Below, one piece after another: positions 17,457-25,766 of a stretch of DNA of 45,350 nucleotides. Origin of the DNA: Pseudomonadota bacterium (GTDB lineage: Bacteria > Myxococcota_A > UBA796 > GCA-2862545); assembly GCA_947475315.1 (NCBI GenBank), contig CANJMY010000021.1, positions 1-45,350 of the forward strand, written 5' to 3'. Position numbers and translations under genes: made by a program. Under the pieces are notes generated by a model. It worked only from the letters and a program-made list of their open reading frames with translations, was not told the DNA's origin and made no database searches. Every line of letters starts with the position of its first letter. The stretch's first letter is position 1.

Positions 17457-19340
17457 ATGAGCACCGCTGCCACGCACGTCGCGACGCACGCGCACGTCGA
17501 GCACGAAGAAGAGACCGGCTTGTGGTCGTGGATCACCACGGTTGACCACAAGCGAATCGGCAAGCTGTACCTGATCTCGTCGCTGCTCTTCTTCGCCCTT
17601 GGCGGACTTGAAGCGCTGATGATCCGCATGCAGCTGTTCCGGCCCGAGAACAACTTCATCTCGGCGCAGTTCTACAACGAGATGTTCACGATGCACGCCA
17701 CGACGATGGTGTTCCTCGCGATCATGCCGATGTCTGCTGCCTTCTTCAACTTCCTCATCCCCCTTCAGATCGGCGCCCGTGACGTCGCGTTCCCTCGCAT
17801 GAACGCGCTGTCCTTCTGGCTCTTCCTGTTCGGCGGCCTGTTCATCAACGCGTCGTTCCTGTTCCACGCGGCGCCGGACGGCGGCTGGTTCGGCTACGCG
17901 AACCTGACGGGCAGCAAGTACAGCCCGGGGCACTCGATCGACTTCTGGATGTTGGGCCTGGCGATCCTCGGCAACTCGTCGATGATGGCTGGCTTCAACT
18001 TCATCACGACGATCCTGAACCTGCGCGCGCCGGGCATGACGCTGTTCCGGATGCCCATCTTCACCTGGATGAGCTTCGTCGTTCAGTTCCTGGTGGTGAT
18101 GAGCTTCCCGATGATCACGGTCGGCCTGATCCTGCTCATCTTCGATCGGAACTACGGCACGAACTTCTACTTCCCGCCCAATGGCGGCGACCCGCTCCTC
18201 TGGCAGCACCTCTTCTGGCTGTTCGGGCATCCTGAGGTCTACATCCTCATCCTGCCGGCCATGGGAATCGTCTCCGAGGTCCTCCCGGTCTTCGCCCGCA
18301 AGCCGCTGTTCGGCGCGCCGTTCGTCATCTTCTCCGGCATCATGATCGGCTTCGTCGGCTTCGGTGTGTGGTCGCACCACATGTTCACCGTCGGTCTGGG
18401 CCCGGTCGCGGACTCCGCGTTCTCGACCACCACGATGCTCATCGCCGTGCCCACCGCCGTGAAGATCTTCAACTGGATCTTCACGATGTGGGGCGGCAAG
18501 ATCAGCTTCAAGACGCCGAACCTGTTCGCCATCACGTTCGTGTTCCTGTTCACGATCGGCGGCCTCTCCGGCGTCATGCACGCCAGCCCGCCCATCGACC
18601 TGCAGCAGCAGGACTCGTACTTCATCGTCGCGCACTTCCACTACGTGCTGGTTGGCGGCGCCCTGATGGGGCTGTTCTCGGGCATCTACTTCTACTGGCC
18701 CAAGATGTTCGGCCGCATGCTGAACGAACGCCTCGGCCAGATCTCCTGGGCGCTGTTCTTCATCGGCATCAACGTCACGTTCTTCCCGATGCACTTCCTG
18801 GGCGCGATGGGCATGATCCGTCGCTCCTGGCAGTACCCGGCGGGCGCCGGCCTCGACATGTACAACCAGATGGCGACAGTTGGCTCGCTCTTCATCTTCT
18901 TCGCGGTGCTGGTGAGCTTCATCAACTTCGCGCGCGGCCTGATGGGCCACGGCGAGCTGGCCGGTGATGACCCCTGGGATGCGGCGACGCTCGAGTGGTC
19001 GATCCCTTCGCCCCCTCCGCACTACAACTTCGCGAAGCTGCCGACCGTCCACTCGGATCGCCCCTTCTGGGACGAGAAGCACGAGGGCGGCCCGGCCGTC
19101 AGCCAGGCCAAGATCGCGGGCCCGGGTCCGCACCACGTGGCGATGCCGCCGTCGTCCTACTGGCCGATCCTCGTCGCCGTGTTCCAGGGCCTCGTGTTCG
19201 TGGCCTTCATGCCGGGCAGCGGCAGCGGTGCCTTCAACTACGACGCTTTCCTCAAGCAGGTCATGATCCAGGGCCCCGTCGCCCTGGCCATGCTCTTCTG
19301 CATCCTCGCGTGGGTACGCGAGGATGACACCCCTCGCTAG
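17457..19340 (+). CDS. ctaD: cytochrome c oxidase subunit I
   Basis: 627 residues, twelve or more helices. It holds heme a and the heme a3-CuB centre and pumps protons. Ligands are visible: heme a His in TMHATTMVF, CuB His in LFGHPEVYIL and WSHHMFTVGL, and the heme a3/a pair in VAHFHYVLVGG. The Glu in GHPEVYIL marks an A1-type oxidase with a D-channel, and VPTAVKIFNW carries the K-channel Lys. The C-terminal extension (about 520-627) ends in two further helices. A GAGAG site lies before the ATG. It is 27 bases after coxB. Confidence 0.96.
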   Translation: MSTAATHVATHAHVEHEEETGLWSWITTVDHKRIGKLYLISSLLFFALGGLEALMIRMQLFRPENNFISAQFYNEMFTMHATTMVFLAIMPMSAAFFNFLIPLQIGARDVAFPRMNALSFWLFLFGGLFINASFLFHAAPDGGWFGYANLTGSKYSPGHSIDFWMLGLAILGNSSMMAGFNFITTILNLRAPGMTLFRMPIFTWMSFVVQFLVVMSFPMITVGLILLIFDRNYGTNFYFPPNGGDPLLWQHLFWLFGHPEVYILILPAMGIVSEVLPVFARKPLFGAPFVIFSGIMIGFVGFGVWSHHMFTVGLGPVADSAFSTTTMLIAVPTAVKIFNWIFTMWGGKISFKTPNLFAITFVFLFTIGGLSGVMHASPPIDLQQQDSYFIVAHFHYVLVGGALMGLFSGIYFYWPKMFGRMLNERLGQISWALFFIGINVTFFPMHFLGAMGMIRRSWQYPAGAGLDMYNQMATVGSLFIFFAVLVSFINFARGLMGHGELAGDDPWDAATLEWSIPSPPPHYNFAKLPTVHSDRPFWDEKHEGGPAVSQAKIAGPGPHHVAMPPSSYWPILVAVFQGLVFVAFMPGSGSGAFNYDAFLKQVMIQGPVALAMLFCILAWVREDDTPR

Positions 19341-19363
19341 TCGCGCCCGAAAGGAGTCCCTTT

Positions 19364-20002
19364 ATGACCTCACACGCTGTTCCGGCTGGCGCGCACGCGG
19401 ATGCGGGCCACGAGGAGTTCGACGAGCACGCGTGGACGAGCCTCGGGCTCGACCACATGAAGCTCGCGTTCTGGACCTTCCTCGGTTCTGACTGCTTCTT
19501 CTTCGGTAGCCTCATCGGCACGTACATGTCGTACCGTGGTCAGAGCCTCGTCGGCCCTTACCCGCGCGACGTGTTCAGCGTGGAGGTCACCTCGATCTCC
19601 ACGTTCGTGCTGCTGATGAGCTCCCTGACGATGGCGCTCGCCGTTCTGTACGCCAAGACGAACCGCCGCTCCGGCACCATCAGCATGCTGTTGGTGACCG
19701 CCGTGCTCGGCGCCTCGTTCGTCGGCTTCCAGATGTACGAGTTCGCCCACTTCTACCACGAAGGCCTGACGCTTCAGGGCAACCTGTTCGGCTCGACGTT
19801 CTACGTGCTGACCGGCTTCCACGGCACGCACGTGGCCATCGGCGTGCTCTGGCTCCTCATCCAGACGCTCTTCTACGGGAAGCGTTGGATCCGTGGGGAC
19901 GAGGGCAATGCCGTTGAGGTCGCCGGTCTGTACTGGCACTTCGTCGACATCGTCTGGATCGTGATCTTCACCTTCGTCTACCTCATGGAGTACGTCGAAT
20001 GA
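19364..20002 (+). CDS. ctaE: cytochrome c oxidase subunit III
   Basis: 212 residues, five predicted helices, the short bacterial form. Family motifs are MKLAFWTFLGSDCFFFGSL, HEGLTLQGNLFGSTFYVLTGFHGTHV and GLYWHFVDIVWIVIF (HFVD is the signature end). It stabilises subunit I and proton uptake. GGAG precedes the ATG by about nine bases. Its end overlaps the subunit IV gene (ATGA). Confidence 0.95.
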   Translation: MTSHAVPAGAHADAGHEEFDEHAWTSLGLDHMKLAFWTFLGSDCFFFGSLIGTYMSYRGQSLVGPYPRDVFSVEVTSISTFVLLMSSLTMALAVLYAKTNRRSGTISMLLVTAVLGASFVGFQMYEFAHFYHEGLTLQGNLFGSTFYVLTGFHGTHVAIGVLWLLIQTLFYGKRWIRGDEGNAVEVAGLYWHFVDIVWIVIFTFVYLMEYVE

Positions 20003-20847
20003 GCGCCCACAACGACGGACATGGCGAGCACGCCCACCGGCCGGTGTGGCACTACCTCCTGATCGCGGCGATCCTGACGCTGATCACCGGCTTCGAGATC
20101 GGACCCCTGTTCAAGCTGTACGCGCTGCCCGGCGAGCTGCTGATCGCGCTGTCGATCGTGAAGTTCGTGGTCGTCGTGGCGCTGTTCATGCACCTGTACG
20201 ACGACAGCCGGGTCTTCACGTCGATCTTCGTGCCGGCGCTGATGGGCTCCATCGCGATGGTGATCGTGCTGATGGTGCTGTTCTGGGGCTGGATGCCCTC
20301 GCCCGGCAAGGACGCGATCCCCATGCAGGAGCGCTACTGGGTCAACTACAGCGGTCAGTGCAACGCGTGGATTCGCAGCGCGACGTCCAACCGTTGGTAC
20401 TGCTCGTCGCCTGCGATCGACGCGGACCGCATGCTCGCCTACACGGCGCCTGCGCAATCCGCGGCGGCGGGCTGCGCCAGCGGCCTGAAGCTCGACCTCA
20501 CGGGCAAGGCGGACGATGCGGTCAAGGCCGAGCTGATGACGGCCGGTGAGAAGCTGTACGGCACCAACTGCGCGATGTGCCACCAGCCGACGGGCCTGGG
20601 CGTGCCTGGCGCGTTCCCCCCGCTCGCGGCGTCGGACTACATCACCGACGCGAAGGTCCACATCGACACGATGCTCAAGGGCCGTACCGGCGCCATGGTC
20701 GTGAACGGCGTGACCTACAACGGCGCGATGCCTTCGCAGGTCGCCCTGTGTGACGACGAGCTCGCGGCGATCTCCACCTACGAGCGCAACGCCTGGGGCA
20801 ACGCCCTCGGCGTGATCCTGCCCAAGGACTTCGCCTCGGCTCGCTAG
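19999..20847 (+). CDS. cytochrome c oxidase subunit IV fused to a cytochrome c domain
   Basis: 282 residues. Residues 15-100 have three helices with the pattern of prokaryotic subunit IV (CtaF/CoxD): WHYLLIAAILTLITGFEI, SIVKFVVVVALFMHLYDD, then a third helix ending FWGWMP. An outer segment (101-170) has four Cys. Residues about 178-275 are a class I cytochrome c with CAMCH at 191-195, GVPGAFPPLA and a likely axial Met in YNGAMPS. This is a second covalent c heme in the complex, besides the one in subunit II. Subunit IV with a c domain is not the usual form. It is the last gene before a strong terminator. Confidence 0.85.
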   Translation: MSAHNDGHGEHAHRPVWHYLLIAAILTLITGFEIGPLFKLYALPGELLIALSIVKFVVVVALFMHLYDDSRVFTSIFVPALMGSIAMVIVLMVLFWGWMPSPGKDAIPMQERYWVNYSGQCNAWIRSATSNRWYCSSPAIDADRMLAYTAPAQSAAAGCASGLKLDLTGKADDAVKAELMTAGEKLYGTNCAMCHQPTGLGVPGAFPPLAASDYITDAKVHIDTMLKGRTGAMVVNGVTYNGAMPSQVALCDDELAAISTYERNAWGNALGVILPKDFASAR

Positions 20848-20864
20848 CCGGCGCCTGTCCAGCG

Positions 20865-20901
20865 ACCCCCGGTCGTCCGCAAGGATGTCCGGGGGTTTTT
20901 T
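20865..20901 (+). terminator. Rho-independent terminator after the oxidase structural genes
   Basis: ACCCCCGG (20865-20872) pairs with CCGGGGGT (20889-20896), followed by a run of six T that begins at 20896. It is 18 bases after the subunit IV stop and should separate the structural genes from ctaG, or attenuate transcription into it. Confidence 0.85.
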
Positions 20902-20986
20902 GTCTTTCTGTGTGCCGCGCATCGATGCTCGGCCAGCGTTTGAGGGCGGCGCCGGGTTATCGGGCGCGGTCCGGAGGGTGCGCGCG

Positions 20987-21916
20987 ATGCTGGCCTTGTG
21001 GCTGCTCAGCGGATTGGCCTATGCCCATGGCGGCGCCGTGCCGGTCCGTGGCGTGTACGACTGGAGTCAGCTCCCGGACCTCGCGCCGGGCGCGTGGATC
21101 GTGTGGACGCTCTTCCCCAGCGTCGTCCTCGGCTGCGTCGCGTTCAGCGCGATCTACGAGATGATGGCCGGCCCGTGGCGCGTGAAGTGGAACCTCTCTC
21201 CCGTCGGTCCCACGCGACGAGATCGCGTCCTCTTCCACGGCGGCGTGGCGATCGTCTTCTGCTCGCTCCAGGGGCCGCTTCACGAGCTCGCCGACACCTA
21301 CCTATTCGCCGGGCACATGATCCAGCACCTGCTGATCACGTTGTTCTTCCCGCCGATGGCCCTGCTCGGGATCCCCGGCTGGATGTGGAAGCCCGTCACC
21401 GACAACCCGTGGGCGCTGGCCATCGGCCGCTTCCTCACGCGCCCTGTGTTGAGCGTGCTCATCCCGTTGTTCGTGCTGTTCGGCTGGCACGTGCCGCGGA
21501 TTTACCAGGCGGCGCTCTACGACCACAACGTGCACATCGTCGAGCACCTGAGCTTCATGGCCGCGTACGTGATCCTCTGGTGGCCCGCGATGAACCGCAG
21601 CGAGGCGCTCCCGGCGCTGACGCCTGGCTGGCGCATGGCCTACCTGTTCGGCCAGACCCTGCCGATGAAGCTGCTCGGCGCGCTGCTCACCATGGCCGAC
21701 TACGTGCTCTACCCGTACTACGCGCAGCAGCCGCGGGTGTTCGGCCTCGACCCGATGACGGACCAGCGCACGGGCGGGCTGATCATGTGGCTCCCCGGCG
21801 GTCTCGTGTTCTGGGTGACCATCGGCTACACCTTCTTCGTCTTCTACCGGCAGGATGAGCCCGCGAACCGGCGCGTTCGGCCGAGCCCGGCGCCGCTGCC
21901 GCAGGCCGAGTCATGA
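20987..21916 (+). CDS. ctaG: CtaG-type cytochrome c oxidase assembly factor (caa3_CtaG family)
   Basis: 309 residues, about seven helices, after a possible signal-anchor start (MLALWLLSGLAYAHGG). The Bacillus-type CtaG family is needed for CuB insertion into caa3 oxidase. Seen here are the conserved GHMIQHLLIT, FGWHVPRIYQAAL, VHIVEHLSFMAAYVILWWP and ADYVLYPYYAQQPR blocks; the His residues are the presumed copper ligands. GGAGG lies nine bases before the ATG at 20987. It sits after the terminator, so it may need its own promoter; I see no convincing one in 20902-20986. It overlaps the next gene by four bases. Confidence 0.88.
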   Translation: MLALWLLSGLAYAHGGAVPVRGVYDWSQLPDLAPGAWIVWTLFPSVVLGCVAFSAIYEMMAGPWRVKWNLSPVGPTRRDRVLFHGGVAIVFCSLQGPLHELADTYLFAGHMIQHLLITLFFPPMALLGIPGWMWKPVTDNPWALAIGRFLTRPVLSVLIPLFVLFGWHVPRIYQAALYDHNVHIVEHLSFMAAYVILWWPAMNRSEALPALTPGWRMAYLFGQTLPMKLLGALLTMADYVLYPYYAQQPRVFGLDPMTDQRTGGLIMWLPGGLVFWVTIGYTFFVFYRQDEPANRRVRPSPAPLPQAES

Positions 21917-22437
21917 TGCGCGCGGCGCACGTCTTGTTCCTCTCGATCGGCCTCGGCGCATGCGGTTCGACGCCCGCCACGGCACCTTCTGCGGCCGCCG
22001 TCGATCCGTCCGCAGCGCCTTCTGCGGCTCCCGTCGATCCGTCCGCGCCGTCTGCCGCGCCCGCCGATCCGTCCGCGAAGACGCTGACCACGCAGTCCCG
22101 CACCTACGAGCTGTCGGTCGCGTTCGATCCGCCCGCGCCCGAGATGGGCGCGCTGTTTGACGTCGTCGCGACGGTGGTCGACCGCCGCACCAAGCTGCCG
22201 CTCGTCAACGGCAAGGTCACGCTCAACGCGCGCATGCCGCAGCACGGCCACGGCATGGAGACCGACCCCGCGCAGGACGCGGGCGCGTGCGACAAGGACC
22301 GGACCTGCCCGCACGAGGGCGGCGTGTACCGCACGAAGGGCTTCAAGTTCCACATGGGCGGCGAGTGGACCGTGACGATCGAGGTGGTCGGCGCCAGCGG
22401 GACGGACTCGACGTCCTTCGTCTACGAGCTGAAGTGA
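21913..22437 (+). CDS. YtkA-like lipoprotein, possible copper or redox accessory protein
   Basis: 174 residues. A lipoprotein signal ends in LGAC (Cys17), followed by an Ala/Pro/Ser/Val/Asp repeat linker (about 20-55, units like APVDPSAP). The C-terminal domain (about 62-174) has RMPQHGHGM and HMGGEWTVTIEV, the pattern of YtkA/FixH-like beta-sandwich domains; the His/Met-rich turn could bind copper. It lies between ctaG and the MauG-like gene with stop/start overlaps on both sides, so a job in oxidase assembly or periplasmic redox work is inferred. ATG 21913 and ATG 21916 are both possible starts. Confidence 0.75.
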   Translation: MMRAAHVLFLSIGLGACGSTPATAPSAAAVDPSAAPSAAPVDPSAPSAAPADPSAKTLTTQSRTYELSVAFDPPAPEMGALFDVVATVVDRRTKLPLVNGKVTLNARMPQHGHGMETDPAQDAGACDKDRTCPHEGGVYRTKGFKFHMGGEWTVTIEVVGASGTDSTSFVYELK

Positions 22438-23687
22438 TGCGCCTGGGCTGGATCGCAGCGCTGGGGCTCGCCGCGTGCACGACTGAGGCGCCGCGGCCCG
22501 CTGCGCGCCCATCCTCCACCGGCTGGACCGCCGACGAGCGCGCGCAGCTGACCAAGCTGCGCATGGTGGACTGGCTTGCCAAGGACCCGACCAACTCCTG
22601 GGCGGATGATCCCAAGGCGATCGCGCTCGGTCGCGCGCTGTTCTACGACAAGTCGCTGTCGCCGTCGGGCTCGTATGCGTGCTCGTCCTGCCACGACCCG
22701 TCCAAGCACTTCACTGACGGGCTGCCGGTCGCGCAGGGCGTGGGCACCGCCGGGCGACACACCCCCACCGTGGAGGGCGCCCAGCACGGCCCCTGGTTCT
22801 TCTGGGACGGTCGCGCGGACTCGATGTGGGCGCAGGCCTCGGGCCCGCTCGAGAACCCCGTGGAGATGGGCAGCGACCGCATGCGCGTGGCGCGGGTGCT
22901 GTCGACCGCGCACCGCGACGCCTACGCCGCGGTGTTCGGCCCGCCACCGGACCTGACCGACGCGGCACGCTTCCCGGCGGACGCGCGTCCGGACGGCGAC
23001 GCCACGGTGCCGCTCGCCATCGCGTGGAGCGGCATGGCGGACGCAGACCGCACGCTGGTGACGGGCATGTTCGTGAACGGGCTCAAGGCCATCGCCGCGT
23101 TCGAGCGCACCGTGCTGCCGGGTGACGCCCCGTTCGACGCCTACGTGGACGCGCTCCACGGCGGCGACCTGACCGGCGGGGGCAAGCTCGACGAGGCGGC
23201 CGTGCGCGGCCTGCGCCTCTTCCTGCGGGACGGCAACTGCATCGCCTGCCACCACGGCCCGCTGTTCACGGACGGCGCCTTCCACAACCTCGGCACGCCC
23301 GAGCCGCGCGGTGGCTTTGATCCGGGCCGCAGCGTCGGCGCGTCCGCGGTAAAGACCGCGGAGTTCAACTGCGAGAGCGGCTGGTCCGACGCGCCCGACT
23401 GCCCCGAGCTGCGCTACCTCAACCCGGACTTCCTCGACTTCCCGTCCGCGTTCAAGACGCCCACGCTGCGCAACGTCACGCTCACCGCGCCCTACATGCA
23501 CCACGGCGGCATGAAGGACCTCGACGCCGTGCTCGAGTTCTACTCGGCCCTGCCCACCCAGCCCGTGGTTGGGCACCGCGAGCTGACGCTCAAGCCGCTG
23601 AACCTGACGCCCGCGCAGCGCGAGGACCTCAAGGCCTTCCTGAGGTCGCTGGAGGCGCCCGTGCGGCCCGAGGCGCTCCCGCCCTAG
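22437..23687 (+). CDS. di-heme cytochrome c peroxidase / MauG family lipoprotein
   Basis: 416 residues. A lipoprotein signal ends in LAAC (Cys14). Two c-type heme sites are visible: CSSCH at 82-86 and CIACH at 268-272. Family blocks are LGRALFYDKSLSPSGSYACSSC, FFWDGRADSMWAQASGP, PLENPVEMG and FKTPTLRNVTLTAPYMHHGG. The family reduces peroxide in the periplasm or, as MauG, oxidises protein side chains. The ATG overlaps the previous stop (TGATG), so it is part of the ctaG unit. Its last four bases overlap the convergent SURF1 gene. It may protect the oxidase from peroxide; that is inference. Confidence 0.87.
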   Translation: MRLGWIAALGLAACTTEAPRPAARPSSTGWTADERAQLTKLRMVDWLAKDPTNSWADDPKAIALGRALFYDKSLSPSGSYACSSCHDPSKHFTDGLPVAQGVGTAGRHTPTVEGAQHGPWFFWDGRADSMWAQASGPLENPVEMGSDRMRVARVLSTAHRDAYAAVFGPPPDLTDAARFPADARPDGDATVPLAIAWSGMADADRTLVTGMFVNGLKAIAAFERTVLPGDAPFDAYVDALHGGDLTGGGKLDEAAVRGLRLFLRDGNCIACHHGPLFTDGAFHNLGTPEPRGGFDPGRSVGASAVKTAEFNCESGWSDAPDCPELRYLNPDFLDFPSAFKTPTLRNVTLTAPYMHHGGMKDLDAVLEFYSALPTQPVVGHRELTLKPLNLTPAQREDLKAFLRSLEAPVRPEALPP

Positions 23688-24460
23688 GCCTCGCGGCCGC
23701 GACGGATGCCAGACCACGCCCAGGCGCCCACCAGCACCCCGCCGATCGCGAACCACTGGATGGCGTAGGACAGGTGGTCGATCGCGTAGGGCTCGGCGAC
23801 GTAGCCGGAGATGGGCACGCGGTTGTGGGCCTTGCCCTGGTCGTGCTTGAGCTCGGGGCCGACCACCAGGTACACGCCCGCGGTGACGCCCGCGCGCTTG
23901 GCGATCGTGTGCCAGGGCGGGCCGACCACGCGCGCCGCGAAGCCGGCGTAGGTGGTGGTCTCCTGCGGCCAGCGCTCGGGGCGGACGTCGGTGGGGGCCA
24001 GTGGCGACACGTCCGCCGCGGTGTCGATGGTCATCACCAGACCGTCGACCGTGGTGGGCACGCCGCTGGGCGCGTCGCGCGCGACCGCCGCGAGCGCGTC
24101 CTTCCAGCCCTCGTCGGGGATCCAGCCGCGGTTGACCAGCATGGTCGGCGCGCCGCCAAAAGGCTGGAACGGCGCGATCACATCGTAGCCGGGCTGGCCG
24201 AACTCAAACCGGCCCGACACCAAGTAGGGAGCGGTGTCGATGAACTGGCCGGTGAGCGTGGCCTTGCGCCAGCCCAGCTCGGCGGGCGGCTTGGCGAGGT
24301 CCTCGTTGGTCGCCAGCGGCGCGTCGAGGTGCTTGTGGATCGTGATCAGGTTGGCCGACGACTCGACGTGGCGGCCGTACTGCCACAGGCCCAAGTTCAC
24401 CAGGATCGCGAGGGCGATCCCGGAGGTGACGGTCGCGGGGATGGAGGGGCGGAAGGGCAC
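23684..24460 (-). CDS. SURF1 family cytochrome oxidase biogenesis protein
   Basis: 258 residues with a GTG start. One helix at each end (about 9-28 and 229-248) with a soluble outer domain between, the SURF1 layout. Motifs are LGLWQYGRH, the GxF-x-GxP block of FEFGQPGYDVIAPF, MLVNRGWIP and the C-terminal HLSYAIQWFAIGGV. SURF1 helps place heme a in subunit I of aa3 oxidases. It is convergent with the ctaG-mauG unit and separately transcribed. The 83 bases upstream hold a GC-rich inverted repeat (24475-24481 with 24493-24499) and no clear promoter. Confidence 0.92.
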   Translation of the reverse strand: MPFRPSIPATVTSGIALAILVNLGLWQYGRHVESSANLITIHKHLDAPLATNEDLAKPPAELGWRKATLTGQFIDTAPYLVSGRFEFGQPGYDVIAPFQPFGGAPTMLVNRGWIPDEGWKDALAAVARDAPSGVPTTVDGLVMTIDTAADVSPLAPTDVRPERWPQETTTYAGFAARVVGPPWHTIAKRAGVTAGVYLVVGPELKHDQGKAHNRVPISGYVAEPYAIDHLSYAIQWFAIGGVLVGAWAWSGIRRGREA

Positions 24461-24543
24461 GGGAGGCTCACAGTCCGCGCGCGGCGCATCGGCGCGCGGT
24501 CAGGGTTCCTATCGCCCGCGGGGCAGGGCGGCCCCGCGTCGTT

Positions 24544-25647
24544 TCAAGCGCGACGGCGGCGCAGGACGGAGAGGGCGCCGACCAGCAGCCCGAGCCGCGC
24601 GGAGAGGCCGCCGGTGTCGTCGCAGCCCTTGGGGCCCTTGTCGAACTCGTCGGTGGTCACCGACCCGTCGCCGTCGCGGTCGAAGGTGGCGAGCTCCTCG
24701 GCGCTGACGTCGCCGTCGCCGTTCTCGTCCATCGCGCAGTCTTCGTCCGGCGTGGCGCAGTTCGGGTCGCAGTGCATGTCCAGGTACATGCCGCGCGACT
24801 CGCAGTAGTCCCAGTCCGCGAACTGCGGGATGTAGTCCTCGCCCTCAACCGCATGGATCTGCTTCCAGATGAAGCCTGCGTAGGTGCCGACGTTGGTGCT
24901 GCCCGACTGCTGGAAGCACAGGTCCACGCTGGGGTTGGTGCCGAAGCCGAAGCTGTGCACGCCCCACTGCTCCAGGTGGCCGTCCACCATGGCGTACTGA
25001 GGGCCGCCGGAGTCGCCGCTGCAGATGTTGGTGTTGCCGGGGTTGGTGACCGCGTTCGTGTAGATGAACGACGAGTCCGCGCCGGTGAGCACCAGGGTGG
25101 CGTCGCGCTTGACGCCGTTGGAGCTCTGCGCGGCCGAGCTGGTGATGCCGTAGCCCACCGAGATGACCTCATCGCCCGCGGCGCCGGCCTTCACCGGCTT
25201 CTCCTTGAACCAGACGGGCTCGACCCAGTCGACCGGCTCCTTGAGCACGAGCACGTTGATGTCGTTGTCGACCGAGCCGTTGGAGCCCGTCGCGTAGCCA
25301 GGGTTGACGTGCACCTCGGACAGGCCGACGGCCTTGACGTTCGCGCCGTTGACGTCGTTGCCGAAGAACACCTGCATGTTCGCGGTGATGAGGTCTTCGG
25401 AGATGCCGTACTGGGCGGCCAGCTCCTTGGTGCAGTGGCCGGCCGTGAGCACGACGCGGGGCGTGATCAGCGACGCCGAGCACATCTGCATGTTCTGGCG
25501 ACCGAACGCGAAGCCGAGCGCGACCGCGGCGGGGAACTTGTCGCCCTTGACCACCTCGCCGTTGACGATGCGGCCGGTGGCCGGGTCGGCCTCAGGGGCC
25601 TCCTGGGCGTGGGCGACGGTGAGCGCGAACAAGGTAGGCAGCAGCAT
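24544..25647 (-). CDS. trypsin-like serine protease with two EF-hand loops and MYXO-CTERM-like tail
   Basis: 367 residues. Signal peptide 1-14 and a short propeptide precede RIVNG (26-30), the usual activation site of chymotrypsin-fold enzymes. The triad is His71 in LTAGHC, Asp129 in DNDINVLVL and Ser213 in CSGDSGGP. Two calcium-loop sequences follow, DENGDGDVSAEE (307-318) and DRDGDGSVTTDE (323-334). The tail has Cys342, a hydrophobic helix (349-362) and RRRR (363-366), a MYXO-CTERM-like sorting signal, so the protease is likely displayed or released at the surface and could be calcium-dependent. The ATG has GGAG upstream. It stands alone downstream of the DUF4331-like pair. Confidence 0.88.
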   Translation of the reverse strand: MLLPTLFALTVAHAQEAPEADPATGRIVNGEVVKGDKFPAAVALGFAFGRQNMQMCSASLITPRVVLTAGHCTKELAAQYGISEDLITANMQVFFGNDVNGANVKAVGLSEVHVNPGYATGSNGSVDNDINVLVLKEPVDWVEPVWFKEKPVKAGAAGDEVISVGYGITSSAAQSSNGVKRDATLVLTGADSSFIYTNAVTNPGNTNICSGDSGGPQYAMVDGHLEQWGVHSFGFGTNPSVDLCFQQSGSTNVGTYAGFIWKQIHAVEGEDYIPQFADWDYCESRGMYLDMHCDPNCATPDEDCAMDENGDGDVSAEELATFDRDGDGSVTTDEFDKGPKGCDDTGGLSARLGLLVGALSVLRRRRA

Positions 25648-25766
25648 GGGGCGTCTCCAGATGCGTGTGAGCCACCCGCCCGATCAGGACGGGGGGCTCG
25701 ACAGCACCAATTAGCCTAGGAGATTGCCGTTGCCACCGTCGCGTTCGCGAAGACGATGTCCAGAAA

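Noticed and set aside
16131-19136. A 1001-residue open frame on the minus strand opposite coxB and ctaD
   Set aside because: It is an antisense shadow of high-GC coding sequence: composed mostly of Arg, Val, Asp, Glu and His, with no recognisable domain.
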